DNA of 64,000 bases, from assembly GCA_002315375.1 (NCBI GenBank), contig DCHR01000008.1, positions 9,440 through 73,439 of the forward strand, in the 5' to 3' direction. Below the pieces are notes generated by a model. It worked only from the letters and a program-made list of their open reading frames with translations. It was not told where the DNA came from and did not search any database. This DNA is from Treponema sp. UBA1747 (GTDB lineage Bacteria; Spirochaetota; Spirochaetia; Treponematales; Treponemataceae). Each line of letters opens with the position of its first letter. Position 1 is the first letter of the stretch. Shown here piece after piece: positions 24,761 to 33,854 of this stretch. The position numbers and the translations under genes were made by a program.

Positions 24761-26593
24761 ATGAAAAAAATCCTGATTATTCTTTTTTCATTTCTTGGAG
24801 TGGGATTCATTACCTGCCTCATTATCGGTTTCTGCCAGACTCCTGATGTTGAACTGCTGAAAGGTGCGGTTACAAGTTATAAATTCTGCACAGGAATCAA
24901 CCTGTTTACAAAAATTCTCCCTGCAATGGTATTTGCAGGTTTTGTATTAAGCTGTTCCATTCAGTTCGGGCGCAATGCTGAAGGCAGCTTCAACCGTTTC
25001 TCGCGGGCAATGTTCCGCCGCTATAAAACAGTAATCATCACTGCACTGATTTGTTCCTTTATTTTAAGCTTTTCAAGTGAAGTAATTTCTCTAGCTGCAA
25101 GACGCAGAATGGAACATCTGAAAAATCAGCCTTCTCTTGTTCATGATTACATCACCGCCGGAAACAACTTCCTGTTCCAGAAAAAACCGGAATCAGCGGC
25201 CGCTTACGCAAAGGAAGCCCTGGCTCTGGACAAAAACAGCCGGGAAGCTGCCGAACTGAAAAACCAGGCTGATATTCAGCTGAACCTGCAGGAAACAAAA
25301 AGTGTCCGTATTCTTTATGAAACTGATCTGGATGAACTTTTTACAGACACCTCCAGCGATATTGATACAGAAAATCTTTCACAGGTTTACAGTCTTTACC
25401 TTAAAGCAACCAGCTGCTGGGAAAAGGGAGATTATTTTGGTGCCCATTACTATGCTGAATGTGCCCTGAAAATCTCTTCGGGCAAAAACCCGAACATATC
25501 CCGGCTCAAAGAACTTTCAGCCACTTCCTGGAACAAACTTGGTGAACTTCATGAACTGGCCCGTTCAGACGACCAGAACCTTTTCATGGAAAAGTACGAC
25601 GGCTATAAAGCTCTTATGGAAGAAGATTACATCAAGGCTTATTACATTCTGAAAAATATTCAGATTGATCATCCGGAACTTAAAAATGATTCTGATTTGA
25701 ATTTCTATGAAAAAATTGCTGAAGACAAGGTTAACGAGCGTTCTTTCTTTATAGATGAAACCTGGAATCTGAAAAGCTTTGAAAGCTCAAACGATGTTTA
25801 TTTTTCGCTTAAGCACGAAGACGGCTGGCAGGATCTGATTTTCTTCAAGGGAATGACACAAATTAAAACTACAGGCGGAATGGTTCAATACCTGAGAAAC
25901 CTTTTCATTATTACTATCGATGATAAAGGTGACTTCCACAGCTCTATGAAAGTTCCTTATGCAAAAGTCCTGGCTGTTTCTGTAAAAGATTTGAATCCGC
26001 TCACAAAGGACAACCTGGGAATTGCAAGAAACATCAACTTTGTTCCATATATTCTGTTGAAGAGTATAGACCGTGTAAACGAAAACAATGTAACAAGACC
26101 AACATATGAATATGCTGGCAGCAGAGAAACTACAGGGCCGGATTATACAATGCTTCCAATGGAATTTACCGATTTCCAGCTGATGGAAACTGCAACCCTG
26201 AATCCGGAATCAATTCCTCTTTCAAGCCTGTGGCGCATTATTTCCAAAGCCGAAAGCTTCGGTTATTCACCGGAAGTTTATGGTCAGGTTCTCCTGAACA
26301 GACTGCTTTATCCTCTGTTCATTCTTTTGATTTTTATCATTCTGGCCATTATCGCCTGGAACAACAGACTGGGTGCCAACCAGTACTTTAAGGCAACCTG
26401 GATTCTGGTATTCCCGGTTTTTGCCCTTGTATGCCAGTTCTTCAATCAGGTTATTACCTTCGCCTTCAAGCTGGGAAATTACGGGCTCTTAAGTATCTGC
26501 AAACCCTTTACAGCAGTTTTCATAGGATTCGGCATTTATTTTGTCTTTATCTTTATTGCATCAGTACTCTTCCTTTCTGAAAAAGCGGATTAA
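24761..26593 (+). CDS. Large membrane protein with TPR-like central region
   Basis: 610 residues from the ATG at 24761, one base after the previous stop; an earlier in-frame ATG would overlap that gene. Three N-terminal helices (3-25, about 42-60, 75-98) and three C-terminal helices (about 515-605) enclose a long soluble part. Residues about 120-185 (AAGNNFLFQKKPESAAAYAKEAL...) and 210-260 look like tetratricopeptide helices. No enzyme motif seen. Topology mirrors its upstream neighbour; the two probably form one complex. Function unknown. Confidence 0.82.
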   Translation: MKKILIILFSFLGVGFITCLIIGFCQTPDVELLKGAVTSYKFCTGINLFTKILPAMVFAGFVLSCSIQFGRNAEGSFNRFSRAMFRRYKTVIITALICSFILSFSSEVISLAARRRMEHLKNQPSLVHDYITAGNNFLFQKKPESAAAYAKEALALDKNSREAAELKNQADIQLNLQETKSVRILYETDLDELFTDTSSDIDTENLSQVYSLYLKATSCWEKGDYFGAHYYAECALKISSGKNPNISRLKELSATSWNKLGELHELARSDDQNLFMEKYDGYKALMEEDYIKAYYILKNIQIDHPELKNDSDLNFYEKIAEDKVNERSFFIDETWNLKSFESSNDVYFSLKHEDGWQDLIFFKGMTQIKTTGGMVQYLRNLFIITIDDKGDFHSSMKVPYAKVLAVSVKDLNPLTKDNLGIARNINFVPYILLKSIDRVNENNVTRPTYEYAGSRETTGPDYTMLPMEFTDFQLMETATLNPESIPLSSLWRIISKAESFGYSPEVYGQVLLNRLLYPLFILLIFIILAIIAWNNRLGANQYFKATWILVFPVFALVCQFFNQVITFAFKLGNYGLLSICKPFTAVFIGFGIYFVFIFIASVLFLSEKAD

Positions 26594-27226
26594 ATGATTC
26601 CAAGTTTAATTCTGCTTCTGATTACAGCAGCGGGCATCTTTTACGGAGTTCAGGCCTTCCTCATCCAGAAAAAATGGCGCCAGGCTGCTGAAAACGGAAC
26701 CTTTGCAGACGTAAAAAAAGAACCTTTCCCCGGAGCACTCTGCCTTTGTGCACTTATTCAAAGCTGCACCGGAGACAATAATTTTTCTGCCAGAATACTG
26801 GAAAATGTTTTTGGACGCCGAAAAGATGAATGGCAGTCCATGGCAAAATCGGTGTCCTTTGCCAGAAGCCTGAACAGAGACCTTCTTGTTGAAAACCTTG
26901 TTTCCATTCTGAAAAAGCAGAATGAAAGTGAATCTGCTGCCCTTCTTCCGGGGATTTTCAGAGCCCTCACTGCCGCTGAATTTATGTGGAATGAAAAACA
27001 GGGGGACAAACCTTCTGAATATCTGAAAACTCTTCTGCGGTATTCCCTGATAAAAGATGAAAAAGCCGATGCATACCGGGTTCTGGGACTGGAGCCGGGT
27101 GCCAGTGCAGAAAAAATCCGCCGTGCCCACAGAAAGCTTGCTGCAAAATATCACCCTGATACAGGAAGCGGTGAAAACCTGGAAATGTTCATGAAAATCC
27201 AGACCGCATATGAATTATTAAAATAA
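26594..27226 (+). CDS. Membrane-anchored J-domain protein
   Basis: 210 residues: an N-terminal helix (1-22) anchors the protein, a middle helical region (45-150) is unrecognised, and the last 55 residues are a J-domain with YRVLGLEPGASAEKIRRAHRK and the essential HPD in KYHPDTG. It should recruit DnaK to the membrane, as DjlA does. The ATG directly follows the previous stop codon. Its place in the operon suggests a chaperone role in assembling or remodelling the two membrane partners. Confidence 0.85.
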   Translation: MIPSLILLLITAAGIFYGVQAFLIQKKWRQAAENGTFADVKKEPFPGALCLCALIQSCTGDNNFSARILENVFGRRKDEWQSMAKSVSFARSLNRDLLVENLVSILKKQNESESAALLPGIFRALTAAEFMWNEKQGDKPSEYLKTLLRYSLIKDEKADAYRVLGLEPGASAEKIRRAHRKLAAKYHPDTGSGENLEMFMKIQTAYELLK

Positions 27227-27233
27227 AAACTTG

Positions 27234-27308
27234 GACAGCTCCGACTGGCTCCGCTGTCTATCGGCGGTACGACGCAATGTACCTGCGTCGCTTAGGGCGG
27301 TTACCGCC
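27234..27308. terminator. GC-rich stem-loop cluster after the J-domain gene
   Basis: GACAGC (27234-27239)/GCTGTC (27253-27258); CGACGCA (27270-27276)/TGCGTCG (27284-27290); GGCGGT (27296-27301)/ACCGCC (27303-27308). No T-run. Resembles the cluster at 12986-13070; a partial repeat core (TCTGTCCCC, 27315-27323) follows. May end transcription or be a repeat-derived block. Confidence 0.45.
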
Positions 27309-27350
27309 TCAGGATCTGTCCCCTCTGATCTTAAAATTATCACAAATATC

Positions 27351-27379
27351 TTGCCGATTCGCAGTTTTTTTACTAAATT
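27351..27379 (+). promoter_or_regulatory. Possible groEL promoter
   Basis: TTGCCG (27351-27356), 17 bases, TAAATT (27374-27379); the leader would be about 57 bases. No CIRCE element (TTAGCACTC-N9-GAGTGCTAA) is present, so HrcA control is not indicated. Confidence 0.4.
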
Positions 27380-27442
27380 TGATAGAAGTAAATTAAGGGA
27401 AACGGGTCTTTGCCCCATTCTCAAAATATAGAGGTATTACAA

Positions 27443-29068
27443 ATGGCAAAACAGTTGCTTTTTAGTGAAGACGCACGTTCAAAACTCCTTTCAGGTGTTG
27501 AACAGATTGCAAAAGCTGTAAAAACTACACTTGGTCCATGCGGTCGCATGGTTATGATGGACAAAAAATACGGTTCACCAGTTATTACAAAAGACGGTGT
27601 TTCTGTTGCAAAAGAAATTGAACTTCAGGATCCATACGAAAACATGGGTGCCCAGTTTGTTCGCGAAGTTGCTTCAAAAACAAACGACGATGCCGGTGAC
27701 GGAACAACAACAGCTACAGTTCTGGCTTACGCTCTGGTTCGCGAAGGACTTAAATCTGTAACAGCAGGCATGACTCCAATCGAAATCAAACGCGGTATGG
27801 ATAAAGCTGTTAAAATCGCTGTTGAAGAAATCAAAAAATTCGCAAAACCAGTAAAGAACGCAGATGACATTACAAATATTGCTACAATCTCTGCAAACAA
27901 CGATCCTGAAATCGGTAAACTCCTGGCTGATGCAATCGAAAAGGTTGGAAAAGACGGTGTTATTACTGTTGAAGAATCAAAGAACATGGATACAACAGTT
28001 GATACAGTTGAAGGTATGCAGTTCGACCGCGGTTACATTTCATCGTACTTCGTAACAGACCGCGAAAGAATGGAAGCTTCTTTCAACGACGCCTTCGTTC
28101 TTATTTACGACAAAAAAATCTCAGCAATGAAAGACCTGCTTCCTGTTCTGGAACCAATCGCTCAGAACGGAAAACCACTTGTAATCATCGCTGAAGATGT
28201 TGACGGCGAAGCTCTTACAACTCTGGTACTGAACACAATCCGCGGAACAATCCACGTTGCAGCAGTTAAGGCTCCAGGCTTCGGTGACCGCCGCAAGGAC
28301 ATGCTCCAGGATATCGCTATTCTTACAGGCGGACAGGTTATTTCTGAAGAAGTTGGCCTTTCACTTGAAACAGCAACAATCGACATGCTTGGTAAAGCAA
28401 CTTCAATCAAAATCGACAAAGACAACACAACAATCGTTGGCGGAGCCGGAAAATCTTCTGCTGTTAAAGCACGCTGTGAAGAAATCAAAACTCAGATTGA
28501 AAAATCTACTTCTTCATACGACAAAGAACAGCTGCAGAAACGCCTTGCAAAACTTGCAGGCGGTGTAGCAGTTATCAATGTTGGTGCTAACACAGAAACA
28601 GAAATGAAAGAAAAGAAATTCCGCGTAGAAGATACAATCGCTGCTACACGCGCTGCTCTGGAAGAAGGTATTGTTCCAGGTGGCGGACTTGCTCTTATCG
28701 AAGCTTCTAAAGCACTGAACGCAATTCCAGAAGACCTTACAGAAGAAGAAAAGGTTGGATTCAAAATCGTTCGCCGCGCTCTGGAAGAACCAATCCGCCA
28801 GATTGCAGAAAATGCTGGAATCGACGGTGCAGTTATTGCAGAAAAAGCAAAGAACGAAAAGAAAGGGATCGGTTACGATGCACGCAACGGAAAATGGTGC
28901 AACATGCTTGAAGCAGGTATCATCGACCCAGCAAAAGTTACATGTTCAGCACTCAAGAATGCCGCTTCTATTGCAGCAACACTGCTGACAACTGAATGTG
29001 CAATTACTGACATTCCTACTCCTCCTGCACCTGTGGCTCCTGCTGCTGATCCAGGAATGATGTACTAG
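27443..29068 (+). CDS. groEL: 60 kDa chaperonin GroEL
   Basis: 541 residues, full length for the family. MAKQLLFSEDARSKLLSG, the ATP-binding GDGTTTATVLA, and the typical C-terminal Met-rich tail (DPGMMY) are present. Forms the double-ring folding chamber in the cytoplasm. The ATG at 27443 follows AGAGGT; an in-frame ATG at 27410 lacks a site. groES is not adjacent, so the two are transcribed apart. Codon use is strongly biased (highly expressed gene). Confidence 0.98.
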   Translation: MAKQLLFSEDARSKLLSGVEQIAKAVKTTLGPCGRMVMMDKKYGSPVITKDGVSVAKEIELQDPYENMGAQFVREVASKTNDDAGDGTTTATVLAYALVREGLKSVTAGMTPIEIKRGMDKAVKIAVEEIKKFAKPVKNADDITNIATISANNDPEIGKLLADAIEKVGKDGVITVEESKNMDTTVDTVEGMQFDRGYISSYFVTDRERMEASFNDAFVLIYDKKISAMKDLLPVLEPIAQNGKPLVIIAEDVDGEALTTLVLNTIRGTIHVAAVKAPGFGDRRKDMLQDIAILTGGQVISEEVGLSLETATIDMLGKATSIKIDKDNTTIVGGAGKSSAVKARCEEIKTQIEKSTSSYDKEQLQKRLAKLAGGVAVINVGANTETEMKEKKFRVEDTIAATRAALEEGIVPGGGLALIEASKALNAIPEDLTEEEKVGFKIVRRALEEPIRQIAENAGIDGAVIAEKAKNEKKGIGYDARNGKWCNMLEAGIIDPAKVTCSALKNAASIAATLLTTECAITDIPTPPAPVAPAADPGMMY

Positions 29069-29070
29069 TC

Positions 29071-29180
29071 GCAGAAAAATCATCCTGATTTTTCTGCTCT
29101 GCGAGTTTGCTGGTTGCGCACGCTCACCTTAACGCAAACTCGCTTATATCTTGGCGGACATCTTTGTCCGCCTTTTTTTT
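29071..29180 (+). terminator. groEL terminator region with three hairpins
   Basis: GCAGAAAAATCA (29071-29082) pairs with TGATTTTTCTGC (29086-29097); GCGAGTTTGC (29101-29110) pairs with GCAAACTCGC (29134-29143); GGCGGACA (29153-29160) pairs with TGTCCGCC (29165-29172) followed by eight T. The last is a textbook terminator. Confidence 0.88.
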
Positions 29181-29264
29181 TAAATTTTCCTGACAAAATC
29201 ACGGACGAATCTATATTAATACTGTTGGAAATTGATCAAGTATTAAATGTAGTGAGGTGATTTT

Positions 29265-29921
29265 ATGAAAATTAAAGGATTTGTTTGTTATGAAGATGAA
29301 GATGGAATCAATGAAAGTGTTCTCTATTTTTATAATGGAGAATCAAAAGATGTTGTAATCCCTTCTCAGTTCGAAGTAATCGATATGGGATGTTTCCAGG
29401 GAGATTCCAGAATCGAATCTGTTGAAATTCCTGAAAGTGTAAAATTCATAAAATCAGAAGCCTTCGACCACTGTCCAAACCTCAAATCCGTAAAAATCCC
29501 TGGAAATCTTTATGGAATTTCTCCGGACACCTTCGGGGATTCTGTAACCACAGCCGGAATCTTAAAATCAAATCCAAATTATATCGAAAAAAATGGATTC
29601 ATTATCAATAAATCCAATAATTCCCTTCTCTTTGTCCTGGATAATTCCAAGGAATCGTATTCTATTCCGGAAGGTGTTGAATATATCGGATATTCCTGTT
29701 TCCTTGGTTGTGAAAATCTCAGGGAAATTTCCATTCCGGAAAGTGTTCATTATATTGAATCCATGGGTTTCTTCGGTTGCAAGAATCTTAAGAAAGTTGA
29801 TTTCCCCAAAGGATTGAAATATATCGCAGGAGCTGCCTTCGCTTTATGTGAAAATCTCCAGGAATTCTCTCTTCCAGAAGGTGTTGATGTAGTTGGATTT
29901 GGAAACGAAGTAATCCTCTAA
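29265..29921 (+). CDS. BspA-like leucine-rich repeat (LRR_5) protein
   Basis: 218 residues, no signal peptide. Repeats of the type V-x-IPESV-x-x-I-x-x-x-AF-x-x-C-x-x-L-x-x-V recur from residue 45 to 210 (IPESVKFIKSEAFDHCPNL, IPESVHYIESMGFFGCKNL). The family occurs in surface adhesins of oral and gut treponemes, but lack of a secretion signal suggests an intracellular or remnant form. Good AGGTGA ribosome site. First gene of an accessory-looking block. Confidence 0.88.
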   Translation: MKIKGFVCYEDEDGINESVLYFYNGESKDVVIPSQFEVIDMGCFQGDSRIESVEIPESVKFIKSEAFDHCPNLKSVKIPGNLYGISPDTFGDSVTTAGILKSNPNYIEKNGFIINKSNNSLLFVLDNSKESYSIPEGVEYIGYSCFLGCENLREISIPESVHYIESMGFFGCKNLKKVDFPKGLKYIAGAAFALCENLQEFSLPEGVDVVGFGNEVIL

Positions 29922-30063
29922 AGCACTAATTTTTACAGTTTTTATCACTAATTTTCTAAGTTTTTGAAATAACCTGGGCCCGGAAACTCTGTATATTATA
30001 AAAATCTTTTCAGATAAATGGGTGAATTCCCGGGTTCTTTCAAATCTTCTGTCTTTAATAATT

Positions 30064-30098
30064 CCTGAAAATCGGATGTCATCCAAAAGATTTTCAGG
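30064..30098 (+). promoter_or_regulatory. Structured leader before the sigma factor gene
   Basis: CCTGAAAATC (30064-30073) pairs with GATTTTCAGG (30089-30098), with GGAT/ATCC able to close an inner loop. The 249-base spacer also holds three GC-rich variants of CCCGG. Could control translation or mark an RNA end. Confidence 0.4.
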
Positions 30099-30170
30099 TG
30101 GATCGGTGTATCGGTTTGTCTATATTCCAGGGTCCCGGTTGAAATCTTTCTGGTAAAAAGGAGTCTGTCT

Positions 30171-30881
30171 ATGACTATCAATGAAAAAAATGAATTGTTA
30201 CTCGCAAATCTCGGATTAATCAAAACCATCGTAACAAAGTATGCCCATGCCGGAAATGATTCCGAAAAATGGGAAGATTCATTCCAGGATGCCGTGGTAG
30301 AATTTCTGGAGAAAATCGACAGATATGATGCCTCAAAAGGAACCCTTTCTACCTTTATCTGGCCTCATCTCCAGAATTGCATAATCGAAAAAAATTCCAG
30401 AACTCCTGCCCACCTCCGTAAGGTGACAAAGAAAATCAGAGATTACCGGGAATATCTGGAATCTGAATCCAATGGTTCAGTTGAAGAATCCAGTGTTGCA
30501 GAAGCCCTGGGCCTTTCCCTTGAAAAAATGAATGATTATCTCCGTGAAGAAAAAAGCTGCAACCCTGAAAGTCTCTATTACGAAACAGGGAATGTAAAAT
30601 TATCCTGCCAGGAAATTGAATTCCCGGAAGGAAGTCCTGAAGAAAATTTAATCAGAAAAGAAGAAGTAAAAATTCTACAGGGGGCCTGGAATAAGTTGAA
30701 CGAAGAAGAAAAAACTATTCTCTCACTGAGAACAACTTACGGAACAAATCTGGAAGAACCCAAAACTCTCCGGCAGGTTGCAGAAATTATGGGTTCAAAC
30801 AGAACCACAATCAATCAGAAAGAAAAGAAAGCCTCGGCACATTTAAGAAGAGTTCTTCAGAATCAGGGAATGTGTGCGTAA
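30171..30881 (+). CDS. Sigma-70 family RNA polymerase sigma factor
   Basis: 236 residues. Region 2 (about 10-85: GLIKTIVTKYAHAGND, FQDAVVEFLEKIDRYDASKGTLSTFIWPHLQNCI), a region-3-like segment (VAEALGLSLEKMNDYL) and region 4 (LNEEEKTILSLR ... LRQVAEIMGSNRTTINQKEKKA). It resembles sporulation-type or mobile-element sigma factors more than the housekeeping one. No anti-sigma gene adjoins it, so its targets are unknown; neighbouring orphan genes are candidates. Good AAAAAGGAG ribosome site. Confidence 0.88.
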   Translation: MTINEKNELLLANLGLIKTIVTKYAHAGNDSEKWEDSFQDAVVEFLEKIDRYDASKGTLSTFIWPHLQNCIIEKNSRTPAHLRKVTKKIRDYREYLESESNGSVEESSVAEALGLSLEKMNDYLREEKSCNPESLYYETGNVKLSCQEIEFPEGSPEENLIRKEEVKILQGAWNKLNEEEKTILSLRTTYGTNLEEPKTLRQVAEIMGSNRTTINQKEKKASAHLRRVLQNQGMCA

Positions 30882-31002
30882 AAAAAGAGGGTGTAGATGA
30901 GCCTCAGATTCCCTCTATACCTAAAAAGAAGTGTCCGGATAAGATTAATCAGATAGAAATACTTTGATTTGATACGAAGAAGATATAAAATTAAAGCCTG
31001 AG

Positions 31003-31683
31003 CTAGAAATTTCTTTTTCCATCGTATCTTATTCTTTTAGGGATATCTTTTTGTGTAAATTTGATAAGCTTCAACTCGGACTTGTTTTTAAGAAGGTCTT
31101 TTTGTTTATCATTGACCTGACATTTAATCCCAGCTTCCTCATACCTTTTAAAAAACTGCAGTTCCTGTAAATCCGGTTCCTTTGAAAAATCCTCAGGCCA
31201 CTTAGGACTCCAATTATCAGGCATAGCAGATTTCAAATTCTTTTTGCCTTTATTAAGTTTATCGTTTTCTTCTTTAGTTACAATACACGAATAGCTCAAT
31301 AATTTTGAGAAAAATAAAATCTCTTCGTTTGAAAAGCCTTCATTTTTCTTTTCTTTCTTCATTTCAAGCATTTTGTTAAAAACAACTTCTTTAGGCATTA
31401 TATGCTCATCAGACAATCCCTTTTCTGATAAAGGTTCCAGTAATTCTAATTTGCACACTCCTTCAGAAATAAAATAACCGGCATAAGATTCGTGTGTTTT
31501 TCCCCGCATTAATTTCGCAGGGTCAATACAAACCTCTTTATTATTATATGCCAGCATCTCGCCTATAACTTTTTTTATTTTATTTTTCACCAGAGAGCTG
31601 TTTCCTTTTTTTTCCATTTGTACATAAGTAGAAAAAAGCATATTTATATCTTTACAAAAAACTTCAAATTCTGAATTCTCCAT
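31003..31683 (-). CDS. Orphan protein of unknown function
   Basis: 226 residues, soluble, very lysine- and glutamate-rich and AT-rich in DNA compared with flanking housekeeping genes. No motif recognised; the C-terminal part (KPEDFSKEPDLQELQFFKRYEEAG-like) is basic. Ribosome site AAGGAAA. Position in the accessory block and base composition suggest recent acquisition. Confidence 0.65.
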   Translation of the reverse strand: MENSEFEVFCKDINMLFSTYVQMEKKGNSSLVKNKIKKVIGEMLAYNNKEVCIDPAKLMRGKTHESYAGYFISEGVCKLELLEPLSEKGLSDEHIMPKEVVFNKMLEMKKEKKNEGFSNEEILFFSKLLSYSCIVTKEENDKLNKGKKNLKSAMPDNWSPKWPEDFSKEPDLQELQFFKRYEEAGIKCQVNDKQKDLLKNKSELKLIKFTQKDIPKRIRYDGKRNF

Positions 31684-31700
31684 GTTTATTTTCCTTATTA

Positions 31701-32399
31701 TTACTTTATTACGACGTTTTCAGATTTCTCTGTATCCACAATCCCATACACATTTCTTTCCGGTGAATCCAGAAAAACAAGCTTCTTTCCGCCAGGCATT
31801 TCATGAACCCGGTCTTCTTCAAAAATTTCTGTGTGGCCCACAACCTGGTTCACATTCAGATATTCTGCAAGTTCCTTCAGGCTTTCACTTCTGATTTCCA
31901 GAGGATCAAATCCCACAAGGTCAGACCCCCGAATACCCAAAGAATCATATTTCTGTTCATGAAACAGTCTGTTTAATTCTTCTATTATTCCAGCTGAAAA
32001 TTCCTGCATTCCCTGAGTCATCATCCAGTTGGCAGCAAAACCTGCATGAGAAAACAGCCAGTCTTTTTCAAAATAAGCAAAATCTATCAGAGCGGAATTA
32101 TCATCTATTACTTTTTTTATTTCCCCCTGACGGTCGGCATGCTCTCGTGCCATTCCTTCAATAAGATAACAGAAATCATGATTTCCAATAAGCACTTTTA
32201 CTTTGTCCGGATTTTTCTTTTTAAGTTCCAGAATATTCAGAAAATTGGAAAACTGGTCGTCAAAAGAAAAACCTGCAATAGTCCCGTGGTCAAAATAGTC
32301 ACCTAAAAAAATAACCTTATCAACCGAATCAAATAATTTGACTGCAGTTTCATAAGGCTGAGGATTTCCATGACTGTCGGGTAAAGCTAAAATTTTCAT
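31701..32399 (-). CDS. Metallophosphoesterase (calcineurin-like)
   Basis: 232 residues with the dimetal motifs in order: DSHG (8-11), GDYFDHG, GNHDFCYL, HAGF and GHTEIF. Resembles serine/threonine protein phosphatase or ApaH-like enzymes; substrate unknown. Downstream on the same strand is the lysine-rich orphan, 17 bases away, so the two are likely co-transcribed. Begins after the minus-strand terminator at 32475-32512. Confidence 0.9.
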   Translation of the reverse strand: MKILALPDSHGNPQPYETAVKLFDSVDKVIFLGDYFDHGTIAGFSFDDQFSNFLNILELKKKNPDKVKVLIGNHDFCYLIEGMAREHADRQGEIKKVIDDNSALIDFAYFEKDWLFSHAGFAANWMMTQGMQEFSAGIIEELNRLFHEQKYDSLGIRGSDLVGFDPLEIRSESLKELAEYLNVNQVVGHTEIFEEDRVHEMPGGKKLVFLDSPERNVYGIVDTEKSENVVIK

Positions 32400-32474
32400 C
32401 TTTTTCTATATCTTACTTTATTTTTCATAATATGAGAAAGACTGGTTTCGCCAGGCACAACCAGACTTCCTCCC

Positions 32475-32512
32475 CAAAAAAGAAACCATCCGGAAAAGAT
32501 CCGGATGGTTTC
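32475..32512 (-). terminator. Rho-independent terminator, minus strand
   Basis: GAAACCATCCGG (32482-32493) pairs with CCGGATGGTTTC (32501-32512) around seven bases; on the minus strand it is followed by six T. Ends transcription from the ParB-like gene before the phosphoesterase. Confidence 0.85.
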
Positions 32513-32537
32513 ACTAATTCCTGATGATTGTAGGGTT

Positions 32538-32608
32538 TTATGAGTTAAAAAGTAGGTCTCCACCTTGAACGTCATTCCTGGTTCTTATGAGTTAAAAAGT
32601 AGGTCTCC
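32538..32608. repeat. Two 24-base direct repeats, 47-base period
   Basis: The 24-mer beginning TTATGAGTTAAAAAGTAGG occurs perfectly at 32538-32561 and 32585-32608, 23 bases apart. Repeats of this size and spacing resemble the internal end repeats of IS21-type elements; no transposase gene is present. No other gene lies in 32400-32684. Confidence 0.75.
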
Positions 32609-32684
32609 GCCAGGGGTTGGTTCATCATCAAGATATTTATAATATAGGTGTGTGATTAAGGTTTGTCAATTTTTCTTTAATCAC

Positions 32685-32969
32685 CTAATCTAGTTTTTCT
32701 ACCACAATCACCTGAGATTCAACTGTTTTGCCGGTTCTCAGAATTGCAGTAAGCCTGTGCTGACCGTCCAGTAGTTTACCGTCATACTGAATCTGAAGAA
32801 TACTGTTTTTTTTATCCCACTTTCCATTTTCAATCAGGGAAATAAAATATTTTACTCTGTTTACATTGCGGGGTCTGTTATCAACATTTGTTTTTAACAG
32901 CGCCTCAGCAATTTCAGGAGTAATCATTCTTTCTTCGATTCGTACAAATTTAAAGTTCCCGGAACGCAT
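32685..32969 (-). CDS. Short ParB/sulfiredoxin-fold domain protein
   Basis: 94 residues: MITPEIAEALLKTN, NRPRNVNRVKYFISLI and LLDGQHRLTAILRTGK match the N-terminal ParB-like nuclease fold found in longer phage and plasmid proteins (usually more than 200 residues). Here only this domain is present, ending at a normal stop. GGAGAA ribosome site. Could be a stand-alone regulator or a truncated remnant of a mobile-element gene. Confidence 0.75.
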   Translation of the reverse strand: MRSGNFKFVRIEERMITPEIAEALLKTNVDNRPRNVNRVKYFISLIENGKWDKKNSILQIQYDGKLLDGQHRLTAILRTGKTVESQVIVVEKLD

Positions 32970-32999
32970 AATTTCTCCTGAAATAATAGCAGCTATTTT

Positions 33000-33854
33000 T
33001 TATTCCTTTTTCTCTTCCTGAATTTTCTTGTATTTTGCTACAGCTTCAGGTTTCAAAATATCGTTTTCATCGGGAACTTCAATAAGGTCTTCCGGCTGAA
33101 TAAAAACTGCATTTTCAAAATCAGCAAAATCTTTATAAAATGTAATGTAATTTCCGTCCTTATCAACCGGCCTGATTCCATGACTGGTTCCTAAATATGA
33201 ATCTCTTTCTGTATACTGGAAAACTGTACTCTGAACACGTACTTCCTCAGCATCCAAATCAGTACACAGACTGATAAAACTAAGTCTTATATAATCTCCG
33301 GTTTCCGGATTTTTTAAAATGCTTACACAAACAGAATCATAGAAACTCTCCACATAATTTCCCCAGCAGTCTTTTGATATCCCTTTTGTACGAATAGTTC
33401 CATCCTCATCCCGGTAAAGGCCTTCTTCCTCCATTCTGAATTCTTCATCGTAATCAATGTATTCAACTCTTTCGAAGGATTCTTTTTCACTTCTTCTGGC
33501 CCACAGCGAGGCTTCGTTGAAATCGTCATCAAAGGCCGCAGCATAAACAGAAAAAGGAACCGGAGACTTTTCGAACTGTGACAGGTTTTCTATAAACATT
33601 TCACGGGCATAATGCTCTCCGTCGAAAGATATAATTCTTCCGTCTGATTCAATGCTGACTGTCTCCAGATTATTCTGAATCCAGTTTTTCACCTCTTCTT
33701 TCAAAGCCTTTACTTCTTCACTTTCACATTCAGGAAAAGCACAAACAACAAGAGCTCCATAATCTGGAGAAACAATATTTGTCATTTCTGAAACTTTTTC
33801 TAAATCATACATTTCATCTTTTGATACTGACGAATACCATTCAAAATTTTTCAT
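33000..33854 (-). CDS. Uncharacterised acidic protein
   Basis: 284 residues, soluble, very acidic (many D/E; FDDDFNEASLW, YIDYDEEFRMEEEG). No known motif recognised. Ribosome site AGAGGTA before the ATG. On the same strand as the ParB-like gene (30-base gap), so possibly one transcript. Not assignable. Confidence 0.7.
   Translation of the reverse strand: MKNFEWYSSVSKDEMYDLEKVSEMTNIVSPDYGALVVCAFPECESEEVKALKEEVKNWIQNNLETVSIESDGRIISFDGEHYAREMFIENLSQFEKSPVPFSVYAAAFDDDFNEASLWARRSEKESFERVEYIDYDEEFRMEEEGLYRDEDGTIRTKGISKDCWGNYVESFYDSVCVSILKNPETGDYIRLSFISLCTDLDAEEVRVQSTVFQYTERDSYLGTSHGIRPVDKDGNYITFYKDFADFENAVFIQPEDLIEVPDENDILKPEAVAKYKKIQEEKKE

Noticed and set aside
27227..27442. CIRCE heat-shock operator before groEL
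   Set aside because: The TTAGCACTC-N9-GAGTGCTAA pattern is absent in both strands of the spacer.
32538..32608. CRISPR array
   Set aside because: Only two repeats, a 23-base spacer that is shorter than usual, no cas genes, and no palindromic repeat ends.
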